59,738 bases of DNA from Candidatus Hydrogenedentota bacterium (GTDB lineage Bacteria > Hydrogenedentota > Hydrogenedentia > Hydrogenedentales > CAILVY01). Positions 17,628-27,200 of this stretch are shown piece after piece. Every line of letters begins with the position of its first letter. Positions within the stretch are counted from its first letter, which is position 1. The stretch is taken from assembly GCA_903837785.1 (NCBI GenBank), contig CAILVY010000239.1:1-59738 (forward strand). Direction: 5' to 3'. The position numbers and the translations under genes are program-made. The notes under the pieces are model-generated. The model worked only from the letters and a program-made list of their open reading frames with translations, searched no databases and was not told where the DNA came from.

Positions 17628-19037
17628 TCAGCGCGGAGTCTTGCCTGTTCCCGACAACTGATTGATGCCGTCGAGCGCGCTATCCTTCACGGCCGGCCAC
17701 ACGCGGCGCCCGGGCAGGGATTCCAGTTCTCTCTCCGCCTCGCCGTGCATGCGGCGGCACAGCCGGATGGCCGCACGAACGACACGCGGCCCGGCGCCGG
17801 CCTCGAGAAAACTGCTGCGGGCGGTGCGAATCTCATAGCCGCCGCCTGAGAAGGATTCGGGCGTGCAGAGATAGCCCTCGTAGCCGTTGGCCAGTTCCAC
17901 GCAGCAAGTGAAGGCGAAAGGCGATGCTTCCCGCACGGCCAACGCAAACTCCTGGAAAAACTCGCCGGGCACGCCCCACAGCAGGGCCTCGCCGACCCGG
18001 ACGCCCATGATCTCGAGGGCGCGAACACGCGGGCGCATGGCCGCCACGAGCCGGAGCTCGCGCGCATAGATCGTTTCCACATCCGCCGCGCTCACCGCCT
18101 TCCTGCCGAGCAGCGCTTTGGCGCGTTTGAGATCGGCGGCGCTGATCGGGCGGACTGCACCGCTCACGATGGCCGTGTTCCGCGAAAGGGTGTTTCCCCG
18201 GGCATAGTCCATTCGGGCGAGGGCTTGTGCCGCGGCCGCGCCGACGCTTCGTCCCGTGCGCTCGCTCCAGTACGGCCCGAACTCGTTGGGGCGGGGATTC
18301 CGGTTGTCCATCTGCGTCACGTCGCCGCAGGCGCCGTTCAGGAACACCACGCCGAACTCCCGGCCGTAGATGCCCTGAAGCGTCTCGGCGATCCAGCGCG
18401 GATAATCGGCGGAGTAAAGAAATCCGTTCATGTGCGTGGCATGGCAGGCGAAATTGACCACGCAGCCGAGGGGCTTCAGCGATTCGGGATCGCAGAAGCC
18501 GATCACGGACACGCGCGGGTCTTCCGGCCCGGCCGGCCGCACGATCTCGGGATGCATCTTGCCGGGATGCGTGCGCGTGCCGCCGTCGCGCATCAGGAAT
18601 CGCCGGTTGAACGCGACGCCCTCCGCCGCCGCACCGCCCACGCCGGACAGGCACGGCGTGCGCCGGCGCCGCGCTTCCGCGATGGCCACCGCGATCTGCT
18701 GCGCCACAAACGCCGAGTAGTCCGGGTCGGGCTCGGAGAGGAAACCGCCGAAGAGGGGGCCGCCCGAGTGCGTGTGTGTTGCGGCGATGAGACAATCCTT
18801 TTCGCGAATGCCACACAGGCGGCGCGCCAGCTTCCGCGCCGTGCGCACCACCGGCTCCGGCACGAAGATCGCATCCACCTGCACGAGCGCCATGCAGGAA
18901 GCGCCGTCCTCGCAAACGGCCGCGCGTGCATACAGGTCGTCGTTCGTTCCGAGGGCGATGCGCCGCTCGAAGAGTCCGGGAATCTCCAATCCCGGCGGCG
19001 GCGTGATGCACCGCTGTGCGAAACCCGCGCTCAACAT
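17628..19037 (-). CDS. Neutral/alkaline ceramidase N-domain protein
   Basis: A 469-residue protein of the neutral/alkaline non-lysosomal ceramidase superfamily (PF04734). The zinc and active-site blocks are recognisable: ATHTHSGG near residue 88, NFACHATHMNG followed by YSADYPRW near 195-215, and LNGACGDVTQMD near 235. It lacks the C-terminal Ig-like domain of true ceramidases and has no obvious signal peptide. Many such proteins in planctomycete-like genomes are annotated only by domain, so N-acyl sphingosine hydrolysis is not assured; another amide or ester may be the substrate. It is convergent with the aldo/keto reductase, with a 6-base gap. Confidence 0.78.
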   Translation of the reverse strand: MLSAGFAQRCITPPPGLEIPGLFERRIALGTNDDLYARAAVCEDGASCMALVQVDAIFVPEPVVRTARKLARRLCGIREKDCLIAATHTHSGGPLFGGFLSEPDPDYSAFVAQQIAVAIAEARRRRTPCLSGVGGAAAEGVAFNRRFLMRDGGTRTHPGKMHPEIVRPAGPEDPRVSVIGFCDPESLKPLGCVVNFACHATHMNGFLYSADYPRWIAETLQGIYGREFGVVFLNGACGDVTQMDNRNPRPNEFGPYWSERTGRSVGAAAAQALARMDYARGNTLSRNTAIVSGAVRPISAADLKRAKALLGRKAVSAADVETIYARELRLVAAMRPRVRALEIMGVRVGEALLWGVPGEFFQEFALAVREASPFAFTCCVELANGYEGYLCTPESFSGGGYEIRTARSSFLEAGAGPRVVRAAIRLCRRMHGEAERELESLPGRRVWPAVKDSALDGINQLSGTGKTPR

Positions 19038-19072
19038 GGCCTGTGCGTCCTCCCGTGTCTGTTGCCGGGTTC

Positions 19073-19102
19073 ATGTTAGTCTCCGCGGATTGGGAAGCAC
19101 AA
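19073..19102 (-). promoter_or_regulatory. Weak putative promoter of the ceramidase-like gene
   Basis: On the minus strand TTGTGC (19097-19102), an 18-base spacer and TAACAT (19073-19078). It lies in the divergent gap shared with the TIM-barrel operon. For the opposite direction TACACT at 19142-19147 is a possible -10 without a clear -35. Confidence 0.33.
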
Positions 19103-19180
19103 GCGGGCCGCGCGGGGTTTCCCGGCCGGGCGTCCGGCTGCTACACTGGCGACGGACATTCGACAGAAGGGAGAGGCGGC

Positions 19181-22057
19181 ATGCGGAGTATTACGCGGAT
19201 TTGCCTTCCGGGCGCTACGCTGGCGGCGGCGCTCATGCTGTTCACTGCGGAAGCGGTCGCCGCGCCGCATCGCGTCTACATGCACCTGATGGATGCGCGG
19301 GAGCATCCTGACTATGACCGCCATTACGTGAAGCCGCCGACCTGGGAAACCTTCGGCAACCGCACGCAGTTCACGAGCCTGCGCGGCTTCGGCGTCGAGA
19401 ACAACCAGATCGTCAGGTTCTCCGAGGAAATCGAGAAGTACACGCGCACGTTCGAGTTGGGCGACGTGCTCTGGCCTTCCTATCCCATAATTTTCGCCGA
19501 GAACATCGGCGCGTTGGCGGAGGAAGTGAAACGGCGGGGACTCTTCCTGTTCGACGTGTGGGGTTATGTGCCGGGCTCCGGGCCGGGCGATTACTGGCAG
19601 CAGTATCATCCGCCGCGCGCGGCGCTCGAGACGCTCGAGGCGACGCTGGGCGAGCGCTGGCTCGGCATGGACGTCGGGGAGCAGGACGGGCGCTATATCG
19701 GCGGCTATGCCTCGCAGATGCTGCCCGTCTCTTCGGACCGCTTCGCGCAATACCTCAATTTTCAGCGGCATTTCGAGTATATGGGCGACGAACTCGGCAA
19801 CAAGCTCTCGGCCCTGGTTTCGCTGAACTTCGCGCACCACTTCCTGAAGGAAGGCACCTACACGGCCATCGGCGCGGAAACCGCGCAAGCGCTTCCAAAC
19901 AGCCAGGTCTACTATGCGTTCATCCGCGGCGCGGGCAAGCAGTACGGCGTGCCGTGGTTCGGCAACGCGTCCATCTTCAATCGCTGGGGATACAAGACCT
20001 ACGGCGGGGAAGGCCCCGATCATAGTCCCACGAAAGGCACGAGCCTCAATCTGCTGAAGCGCCTCATCTACAGCCACATTCTCTACAACTGCGTCTTTGC
20101 CGGCTTTGAGAGCGGCTGGTTTGACGGCGAACAACTGAGCCCGATCGGGCGCATTCAGCAGGCGGCGCAGCGCTGGGTGAAAGCGCAGGGGCAACCCGGC
20201 GTGATGCAGACGCCCGTGGCGATCATGACGGATTTCTTTTCCGGTTGGACGTTTCCGCGGCACCTCTACAGCGGCGATCTCTATCGCGTGTGGGGAAACC
20301 TGCCCTATGGCCCGGGCGATTACCTCATGGACCACGTGCTCGATATGATTTATCCCGGCTATCAGGATGCGTCGTATTTCCACGACGAATCCGGGTTTCT
20401 TACGCCGACGCCTTACGGGGACTGCGCGGACGTCCTGCTCAGTGATGCGCCCGGATGGCTGCTCGATCGCTATCCGCTCCTGATCATCGCCGGTGAGCTG
20501 GCCGGCGGCCGCGAGCTGAGGGACAAGCTCACCGCCTATGCCGAGCGGGGTGGTTGTCTCGTGATCACGGGAGGCAGTCTGGCGAAACTCGACGGCGGAT
20601 TGGCGGGGATTCAAACGGCCGGCGTTCCCGCCGCGGCCCAAGGCGCAGTACAGAACAAAGAGACCGCCATCAATGAAGACGGGCCGTTCGACTTGTATCC
20701 CTTGGCGCTGCCGGCGGAGGCGGAAGTGCTGGCGCGCTCCGGCGAGACGCCCGCCGTTGTACAACGAACTTTGGGCAGAGGACGGATGCTGGTCTTCGCC
20801 AGTCCCTTCGGCCTTCCGAACATCCCGAACAACAGCCGGCCGCTGGAAAGCAAGGAAGACGCGAAGCTGCCAAAACCCTATCCGCTGCTGAATCATGTGC
20901 GTCTTGTCCTGGACGGCCTGCTGCGGGAACAAGCGTTATTCGATGCCGGCGACGGCCTCAACATCATCACGTGCCGCAAGGCGCCGGGCAGCTATACGCT
21001 GGGCATCACGAACAACTCCCTGCAGGAGAAGCCGCTGAAGATCGTCTCGCACTGCGGCGAGATCTTGTCCGTTACGGAGCTGCCTCTGGATCAATCCGAG
21101 AAAGGGGCCGTGGGGCAATTCCCCGCGGGCTTCGAAACCGCGACTCCCGGCGCAAGCGGCGAGAACACGATTGCGGGAGGCGATGTGCGCCTCTTCGCCG
21201 TGTCCGTCCGCGAGGACGGCGTGGAGGAGACCCCGCACGCCACGCCGGCGCCGCGTCCGCGCGGCATTGCGCTGCCCCTGCAGCATCCGCGCTCCATTAA
21301 AGAGGAGATTCTGAGCCGCCCAACGTTCTTCGAGCATTTCGACCGTGCCCTCGTGGACTGGCGCTATGTTCAGGAACGGGATCCGGACGCGTTGCGGAAG
21401 GAAGCCGGGTGGCTCGCGCGCCAGGGATTGCGAATCTATGTCGACCTCAGCTCAGGCATCAACCTTTACCCCGATCTCCGGCTGGTCAACAACGACCCGG
21501 ACAACTACGCGGCAAGCCGAGACGTACTGGACAGTCTGTTGGAGAAGATGGCCATCTTCGGCGTGCACGACGTGATCCTGTGCCTGCACAAGGTTCCCGA
21601 GAATACGTTCACGCCGAAACAGACGGTGGAGTCCTTCGAGGTCACGCTGCGCGAGATGTGCGCGCACGCCGCGGCCAACAACGTGACGGTCTATCTCCGT
21701 AACAGCGTCAAGTTCAGCATGCCACTGCAAGGCTATGCGGACCTCGTGGACCGGGTCGCGGCCCCCAACCTCCGTCTTGCCGCGAGCACGGCCTTGCTTC
21801 CGGAGCACACGCCGGAAACCGCCGCGCTCGCGCCGAAGATCGGCCTGTGGCTCGCTGGCGCAAGCGCGCGGGATGCCGCGGGTCGCATGTGGACCACCCA
21901 AGAGCCTTTTGTGCGAGGCAACGATGCAACGGGCTTCGCCGCCTGGTTCAAGGACACGCCGGGAGTCCCGGTGGCGCTCGACGCCGTGTACGGCACACAA
22001 GACGAAGAATATGCGGACTGGATCGCCTTGTCCCGCGCGATGAATCCGAACAAGTGA
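19181..22057 (+). CDS. Secreted large TIM-barrel protein of unknown specificity (operon gene 1)
   Basis: A 958-residue exported protein. ATG 19181 is chosen because a Sec signal peptide follows directly (ICLPGATLAAALMLFTAEAV, cleavage after AVA) and GGGAGAGG precedes it. Residues 25-400 look like a catalytic barrel (HRVYMHLMDAREH, WLGMDVGEQDGRYIGGY, GVPWFGNASIFNRWGYKTYG). Residues 405-480 resemble a beta-galactosidase-trimerisation/GATase-like domain (YPLLIIAGELAGGRELRDKL, GGCLVITGG). The last 240 residues resemble a xylose-isomerase-like barrel (LRIYVDLSSGINLYPDLRLV). No named GH family is certain; distant similarity to lambda-carrageenase-type proteins is possible but unverified. It heads a three-gene operon. 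Confidence 0.72.
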   Translation: MRSITRICLPGATLAAALMLFTAEAVAAPHRVYMHLMDAREHPDYDRHYVKPPTWETFGNRTQFTSLRGFGVENNQIVRFSEEIEKYTRTFELGDVLWPSYPIIFAENIGALAEEVKRRGLFLFDVWGYVPGSGPGDYWQQYHPPRAALETLEATLGERWLGMDVGEQDGRYIGGYASQMLPVSSDRFAQYLNFQRHFEYMGDELGNKLSALVSLNFAHHFLKEGTYTAIGAETAQALPNSQVYYAFIRGAGKQYGVPWFGNASIFNRWGYKTYGGEGPDHSPTKGTSLNLLKRLIYSHILYNCVFAGFESGWFDGEQLSPIGRIQQAAQRWVKAQGQPGVMQTPVAIMTDFFSGWTFPRHLYSGDLYRVWGNLPYGPGDYLMDHVLDMIYPGYQDASYFHDESGFLTPTPYGDCADVLLSDAPGWLLDRYPLLIIAGELAGGRELRDKLTAYAERGGCLVITGGSLAKLDGGLAGIQTAGVPAAAQGAVQNKETAINEDGPFDLYPLALPAEAEVLARSGETPAVVQRTLGRGRMLVFASPFGLPNIPNNSRPLESKEDAKLPKPYPLLNHVRLVLDGLLREQALFDAGDGLNIITCRKAPGSYTLGITNNSLQEKPLKIVSHCGEILSVTELPLDQSEKGAVGQFPAGFETATPGASGENTIAGGDVRLFAVSVREDGVEETPHATPAPRPRGIALPLQHPRSIKEEILSRPTFFEHFDRALVDWRYVQERDPDALRKEAGWLARQGLRIYVDLSSGINLYPDLRLVNNDPDNYAASRDVLDSLLEKMAIFGVHDVILCLHKVPENTFTPKQTVESFEVTLREMCAHAAANNVTVYLRNSVKFSMPLQGYADLVDRVAAPNLRLAASTALLPEHTPETAALAPKIGLWLAGASARDAAGRMWTTQEPFVRGNDATGFAAWFKDTPGVPVALDAVYGTQDEEYADWIALSRAMNPNK

Positions 22058-22070
22058 CGGAGGACCGCCG

Positions 22071-23204
22071 ATGATGCGACGTGACTTCCTGAAGCGAAGC
22101 GCCGCGGGTGCGGCCGCGCTCTGCGCCGTTCGTGCAAGCGCGGAAGTCCCTGCGCCAAAACCGATGAAGGTGCTGCTGTGGTGCTGGGACGCGCGCATGA
22201 CCTGGGACGATGAGCCCGACGCCATTTCGACGAAGATGGCGGCCGCGGAGCAGCCTTTCCCGTACCTCAAGCAGCCCGGGGCCTATGCCGCGGGCTTCCG
22301 CCGGCTCGTGGACTATTGCGCGACGACGGGCATCCACGGATTCATCCTCTGGGGATTCCTGCGCGATGCGCACGGCGGCGTGAAGGCTGCGCAGGAGTTG
22401 TGCCAGTACGCCGCAGACCGGGGTGTCGCCGTCTTGCCGGGCGTCGGGCTCTGCTCTTATGGCGGCTACTACTTCGAAGGGGATCACCCGTTCAATCTCG
22501 CGAGCTACCTCCGGAAATATCCGGAACGAGTCAGCACGGCGCGCGAAGCGGGCGGCAGTCGCGAAGTGACGCCCGTGCTCGATCCCTCGCTCGAAGCGAA
22601 TCAGCGGTGGTGGCGCGACGGGCTCGAGTGGATGCTCGAGACCTTCGCCATCGGCGGCATCGATTATGAGATGGGCGATTTCATCGTCAATCCCTCGCCG
22701 GAGGCCGTGAAGGCGCGGGCCGCGCTCGGCTTCGAGGCCGACGGCAATATCCAGGACATTGTTGTCGGCACAAAGGCGCTGATGGAACGGGCCGTGGCGT
22801 TGCGGCCGTCGGGCCTGTTCATCAATTCAACCTATCGCGGCTATCATCAGATCGCGGGTTTCCCGAAAATGGACTATGTCCGCGCATTGCCGGAAGCCGC
22901 CGCCTGGGAATACACGCTCACGGGAATGGCGCGGCGCCCGGAATTCCCGAAAGGCTTCGCGGGTGCGCCGGCACATCGGAAATACGGCTACTTGCACTGG
23001 TTCAACGCCTCGACAAAGTCGATGGACAAGGACTATGTGAAGGACATTGCGCGCGTGTTCCCGGGCGTACACGAACTGGGCTTTGAGTTCGTGGGCACGT
23101 ACGGCGAGATCAACGCTGTGAACAATTCCGTGGCGGATCGGAACTATCGCGCACAAGTGGCGTGGGCGCGCGACCCGTCCATGAAACTGGAGTCATTTGT
23201 CTGA
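22071..23204 (+). CDS. Tat-exported putative glycoside hydrolase-like protein (operon gene 2)
   Basis: A 377-residue protein beginning MMRRDFLKRSAAGAAALCAV, a clear twin-arginine leader ending near AEVPAP. The mature part reads as a TIM barrel: MKVLLWCWDARMTWDDEPD, IHGFILWGFLRDAHGG, GVAVLPGVGLCSYGGYYF, IGGIDYEMGDFIVN and LFINSTYRGYH. The acidic pair in DYEMGDF is a candidate catalytic site. The gene starts 13 bases after the previous stop with GGAGG before it. It is not assigned to a numbered GH family. Operon position argues for joint action with its neighbours on one extracellular polymer. Confidence 0.7.
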   Translation: MMRRDFLKRSAAGAAALCAVRASAEVPAPKPMKVLLWCWDARMTWDDEPDAISTKMAAAEQPFPYLKQPGAYAAGFRRLVDYCATTGIHGFILWGFLRDAHGGVKAAQELCQYAADRGVAVLPGVGLCSYGGYYFEGDHPFNLASYLRKYPERVSTAREAGGSREVTPVLDPSLEANQRWWRDGLEWMLETFAIGGIDYEMGDFIVNPSPEAVKARAALGFEADGNIQDIVVGTKALMERAVALRPSGLFINSTYRGYHQIAGFPKMDYVRALPEAAAWEYTLTGMARRPEFPKGFAGAPAHRKYGYLHWFNASTKSMDKDYVKDIARVFPGVHELGFEFVGTYGEINAVNNSVADRNYRAQVAWARDPSMKLESFV

Positions 23205-23234
23205 TCCGATTCTACTCTTTGGAGGATATGCGTG

Positions 23235-25112
23235 ATGCGGTCTGTTGCCGGAAGATGCCCTGTTGCCCTGTTCAGTGTTGCGCTGCTTCTGATCGCCGCG
23301 CAGGCCGCAATGGCCTTCGAAAGCCCCTATCGCTCGGGCCCGGAGGCTTATCCGCGTTTCCAGGCCAAACAGGCGGAACCCGGAATTGTGTTGGGCGCCG
23401 CGGCCGGTTTCCCGCTCCCGAAGACCCTCTTGTACAGCGTAGGGGTGGATGAATTGATCGCGGACGCGGACACGTGGGTCGCACACGGCTACGGCGGCTT
23501 CTTCCTCACGGGGGTCGCGGGCGAGTGGTCGGCCGACATCTGGGCGGCCGACGCCGCGCCGTGGACGATCGGCGCATCGGATGCCACGTTCCAGAAGGTT
23601 CAACAGGCCGCGGAAACGTGCCGGGCGCTGGGCGCGGACCTGTTTCTCTCCACTGCCTTTTCGCATCCGTTCGAGTGGTTCAACGATACCGCATGGCAGC
23701 ATATAGCGCACAGCTTCCGCCAGATGGCGATTTTCGCGCGCGACACGGGCTGCACGGGCCTCGCCATCGACATCGAGTACATCAACCAGCAGTATCACTT
23801 CTCGTGGGAGGGGTATTCCTTCGATGGCTACTCGCGCGGCGGCCTCGTCAACGAGATCCGCAAGCGCGCCACGGCCATTGCCGCCGCGCTCTACGATGAA
23901 TTTCCGGGCATGGTCCTGCTGACGCTGCCCGAGGGCATGTTCACTCTGGGCAGCCATCTGCAGACCGCGTGGATTGAAGAGGCCGCGCGGCGCAACGCAC
24001 CCGGCGGCGTCCACATCTGCACGGAGTACACGTACCGGCGCCCCAATCCCCGCTTCATGCTCGGGCACGCCTGGATGACCAATCACGTGCTCGGGAGCAT
24101 GTTGTCCGCGCGGGCGGAACGCTACTGGCGCACGCACGGGTCCGTGGCGGAAGGGCTCTGGCCCTTCGGCGACGACCCGGACGACTATCATGGCGCCGCG
24201 CCGAGCGCGAACGAGTTTCGGCAGGCCGTCGCGGCATCGCTCATGGCCGGACGCCGCTACAATTGGATCTACAGTCACAACCTCAAGCCCTGGCTGCTGG
24301 GACGCGACGCCGAGAAGTATTCCGGCGCCGACCCGCTCGAGGACTATGCCAAGGCCGTGTCGGAACGCATGATTGTGACGAATCCCGGCTTCCGGCGGGC
24401 AGCCGAGGCGATTCGCGCGGCCCGCCCCGCGGACTTGCGCGACATGCTCGGGCTGACGATCGTGCCGACGTTGGCCGGCCCGCGCGAGGAACTCGAAATC
24501 GGCCTCATGCCGAACGCCGTCTATGACGCCAACCCGATTGCCGCACTGAACAAACCTCTCTGGGATCTTGGCCTCAGGCTCTTTCGCGGGGAGGAACTCG
24601 ATCTGCACGCAAGTCTCGGGACACAGGCCGCATGGAAAGTGATCGGTCCTTTCCCCAATGCCGGCGGCAGCGGCCTTGATATGGCATATCCTCCCGAATC
24701 GGACGACAACCTCAATCTGCGATGCGAGACGCCACTGGGGACGGCATCATGGCAAAGCATAGAAGCGCCGCCGCGCGCCGCCTCCATAAACCTTGCCCGC
24801 ATGCTTCAGCCGTTCGAGGAAGTGTGCGCCTATGCCCTGTGCTGGGTTGAATCGGCGCGCGAACAGGCGGCGCAACTGCGGCTCGGGGCGAACGACACCT
24901 GCAAGCTGTGGATGGACGGAACGCTCGTATTCGAATGCCGGGACCCTGGCCGTGCCATTCTTGACCGCGAGATCATTCCCGTGACACTGAAGGCCGGCCG
25001 CTCGGCCATCCTGCTGAAGGTCTGCAACAACAAGAAGGACTGGGGCTTCATCTTCCGCATCACAGACCCGGCCGGCCGGCCCCTTAGAAACCTCCGCTTC
25101 ATTGTGCCCTGA
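23235..25112 (+). CDS. Secreted TIM-barrel protein with C-terminal beta-sandwich (operon gene 3)
   Basis: A 625-residue exported protein. ATG 23235 lies 9 bases after GGAGG; GTG 23232 is an equivalent alternative. A Sec signal peptide spans about residues 1-28 (VALFSVALLLIAAQAAMA). Residues 60-400 read as a barrel with GLAIDIEYINQQYHFSW, where Asp and Glu sit as in many retaining hydrolases, then LLTLPEGMFTLGSH and HICTEYTYRRPNP. The last 150 residues form a PA14- or CBM-like beta-sandwich (WKVIGPFPN, LRLGANDTCKLWMDGTLV, LKAGRSAILLKVCN), probably binding carbohydrate. No named family is recognised. Last gene of the exported TIM-barrel operon. Confidence 0.7.
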   Translation: MRSVAGRCPVALFSVALLLIAAQAAMAFESPYRSGPEAYPRFQAKQAEPGIVLGAAAGFPLPKTLLYSVGVDELIADADTWVAHGYGGFFLTGVAGEWSADIWAADAAPWTIGASDATFQKVQQAAETCRALGADLFLSTAFSHPFEWFNDTAWQHIAHSFRQMAIFARDTGCTGLAIDIEYINQQYHFSWEGYSFDGYSRGGLVNEIRKRATAIAAALYDEFPGMVLLTLPEGMFTLGSHLQTAWIEEAARRNAPGGVHICTEYTYRRPNPRFMLGHAWMTNHVLGSMLSARAERYWRTHGSVAEGLWPFGDDPDDYHGAAPSANEFRQAVAASLMAGRRYNWIYSHNLKPWLLGRDAEKYSGADPLEDYAKAVSERMIVTNPGFRRAAEAIRAARPADLRDMLGLTIVPTLAGPREELEIGLMPNAVYDANPIAALNKPLWDLGLRLFRGEELDLHASLGTQAAWKVIGPFPNAGGSGLDMAYPPESDDNLNLRCETPLGTASWQSIEAPPRAASINLARMLQPFEEVCAYALCWVESAREQAAQLRLGANDTCKLWMDGTLVFECRDPGRAILDREIIPVTLKAGRSAILLKVCNNKKDWGFIFRITDPAGRPLRNLRFIVP

Positions 25113-25158
25113 GCTCAAGGCTCCGGGAATGTGTTTTGGTTCCGCGGCGCCGTCCGCG

Positions 25159-25623
25159 TCAGCCGGCGCCTGTGCACATTGCCCGGAACGCCTGCTCCGC
25201 CCGGCGGACGAATTCCTGTTCGCTCGGATACGTCATCGAGCCCGCGGCTTCCTCGAATTCCAGCCAGCGCGGCTGGAACAGGGCTTCCTCCGGGCCGGTG
25301 GGCTCCGGCGCCTTGCGCACGGCGGAAGTGAGACGCATCAAGTAGTACTGTTCTTCGCGCTCGTGATGCTTCCCCTTGAAGTCGAAGGTGCTGTGCGCCG
25401 TGCCCAGGTCCGTGGCAATCTCCACGTCCCAGTAGCCGGACTCTTCGCCGACTTCGCGCATGGCCGCCGCTTCGGGCGTTTCGCCGGGGTCGATGTGGCC
25501 TTTGGGCAGGCGCATCTCATGCACGATCCGCCCCTCGCGCTCGACGTCGCGCTCAATCGCGAGGACGCGGCCGTGGCTGTCCACGACCACGCCCCCCGCG
25601 ACTGTATGGCGCTTCGTTATCAT
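25159..25623 (-). CDS. Nudix hydrolase
   Basis: A 154-residue Nudix protein with a perfect box, G-x5-E-x7-REVGEESGY, at residues 42-65, binding Mg2+ for cleavage of a nucleoside diphosphate linked to another group. The N-terminus (KRHTVAGGVVVDSHGRVLAI) and general layout resemble diadenosine polyphosphate hydrolase-type or MutT-like members, but the substrate is not predictable. It ends convergent with the TIM-barrel operon and lies 11 bases downstream of the GH172 gene on the same strand. Confidence 0.88.
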   Translation of the reverse strand: MITKRHTVAGGVVVDSHGRVLAIERDVEREGRIVHEMRLPKGHIDPGETPEAAAMREVGEESGYWDVEIATDLGTAHSTFDFKGKHHEREEQYYLMRLTSAVRKAPEPTGPEEALFQPRWLEFEEAAGSMTYPSEQEFVRRAEQAFRAMCTGAG

Positions 25624-25634
25624 GATCGGGCGGC

Positions 25635-27110
25635 TTATTTCGCCGCGGGCTTCACGCGGAAACAGTCGATGCCCGCAAGGAAGCCGGCGGACTTCTCATT
25701 CTTTCCCGTCACGCGCAATTCGAAAGTGTTGTCGCCCGCCTGGATCGCGGCGGAAAACTCGACTTTGCCGCGCGTCACGCCGCTGGCATCGTAGCCGTCC
25801 CAGCTCGCGGCCTTGACGCCGTTGATCCAGAGTTCCACGAGGCCGTAATCCGGCGCGCGCGAAAACCAGAGTTCCGTGTTGAAGGAACCCACGAACGTTT
25901 CGGGCGCCTTCGTAACCATGCGGTAGACCGTGGGGGCGCCGGCGCGGAACCAGAGCTGGCTCCCGTTGCTCCACTTGTCCTGATAGCCGCCCATCCCCTG
26001 CTTCTCCAGCGGACCGCCGCTGAATTCGTTGAGTTCATCCTCGGCCTCGACCGCGCCCTTCTCCTTGAAGACTTCCATGGACGGCGGCTTCCGGTCCTTC
26101 GCTGCGGGCAAGGCCGGGAACGCGGCGTGGGGCTCGGTCTGGTACCAGTAGGCTACGGAACTGAAGTCATCGCTGCGGTCGTTGGCATGGCCGTGCTCGA
26201 TCGTCACCTTGATCGATTTCTTGAAGGGCACCGGATCTTCGATGTGGTAGCGATAGACGTTCCACAGCGCGTTCGTGGCATGCTCCCCGCGCAGCGGACA
26301 CCCGAAATACGGATTGCTGAACGCGGGTCCGTAGCACCACGCGCCGCAGAAGTAGTCCTCGGAGCCGGTGCCGTGAAGCGCCGGCTTGTCCGCGCCGTCG
26401 ATGTACATCATGTCGTCGCCCTCCCCCCACCAGCCGTCCGCGCGGTTGTGAATGGAGAGATTCACGCCCGCGTAATGCCCGCAGCCCGCCGCGTCGAGCA
26501 TGAGGTAATTCCGTCCGCCCTTGCAGGGGTATTCCTGACGGTACTGAGCGTGAAAGTAGGCCGTCTTTCGCGGCAGATGCTTGCAGCGCCGATAATCCAC
26601 GTAGTAGTAGAACGCGTTGCACTTCACGGCGGCATCGTTCGTGACCGTGACGCGCGCGCCTTTCCGGAACGGCATCTTCCAGAAGGAATTCAATCCGTTG
26701 CTTGTGCCAATCTCGAGCGGCAGGCTGCAATACTGATAGTACTGGCCGTTGCCCAGGCCGAAGAAGTCCCCGATCGGCGTTTCGACCGAGGGCGTCTTCT
26801 CCCCGTCCCAATACATGCGCAGGACGAGGTTCTTCAGGTGATCCGGATCATCCGACGCGATCGTCACCCAGATATGCGTGATCGTCCCCGCGCCCTCGAT
26901 GGAGGCCATTTCGCGGGTTTCCCCCGGCTGAATCGGCTTGTCCTGGCCCCCGTCCGCGTTGCCGCCCATGCGGTCGAAGCTCGATTGACGCTCCGCCGTG
27001 TACCCCTTCAGCATCGGCAGGCCGTCCAGACCGCCCGCCGCGCATGCGGACGAAGCCAGCACCCATCCCAGACCCAGCGCCAGACCCAGTACTTGCGACA
27101 GTGTTCTCAT
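25635..27110 (-). CDS. Secreted GH172 (DUF2961) family protein
   Basis: A 491-residue exported protein. A signal peptide covers residues 1-25 (LGLALGLGWVLASSACAAGG; a lipobox-like LASSAC is possible, so it may be a lipoprotein). The DUF2961/GH172 core follows: ITHIWVTIAS, ETPIGDFFGLG, GRNYLMLDAAGCGHYAGVNL, GEGDDMMYIDG and GTGSEDYFCGAW. The last two blocks hold the acidic residues expected in the active site. GH172 includes difructose-dianhydride synthase/hydrolase and alpha-D-arabinofuranosidases. The C-terminal 130 residues look like a jelly-roll (TFELRVTGKNEKSAGF). AAGGAGGG precedes ATG 27110. Exact substrate unknown. Confidence 0.85.
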   Translation of the reverse strand: MRTLSQVLGLALGLGWVLASSACAAGGLDGLPMLKGYTAERQSSFDRMGGNADGGQDKPIQPGETREMASIEGAGTITHIWVTIASDDPDHLKNLVLRMYWDGEKTPSVETPIGDFFGLGNGQYYQYCSLPLEIGTSNGLNSFWKMPFRKGARVTVTNDAAVKCNAFYYYVDYRRCKHLPRKTAYFHAQYRQEYPCKGGRNYLMLDAAGCGHYAGVNLSIHNRADGWWGEGDDMMYIDGADKPALHGTGSEDYFCGAWCYGPAFSNPYFGCPLRGEHATNALWNVYRYHIEDPVPFKKSIKVTIEHGHANDRSDDFSSVAYWYQTEPHAAFPALPAAKDRKPPSMEVFKEKGAVEAEDELNEFSGGPLEKQGMGGYQDKWSNGSQLWFRAGAPTVYRMVTKAPETFVGSFNTELWFSRAPDYGLVELWINGVKAASWDGYDASGVTRGKVEFSAAIQAGDNTFELRVTGKNEKSAGFLAGIDCFRVKPAAK

Positions 27111-27200
27111 GGAATTCCCTCCTTGCCGGTTTGGCCGCTATGATGACATACTTGTGCGGGGAAATCGATCTGTGCGCGCAACCGGGAAGGGAACCGGACC

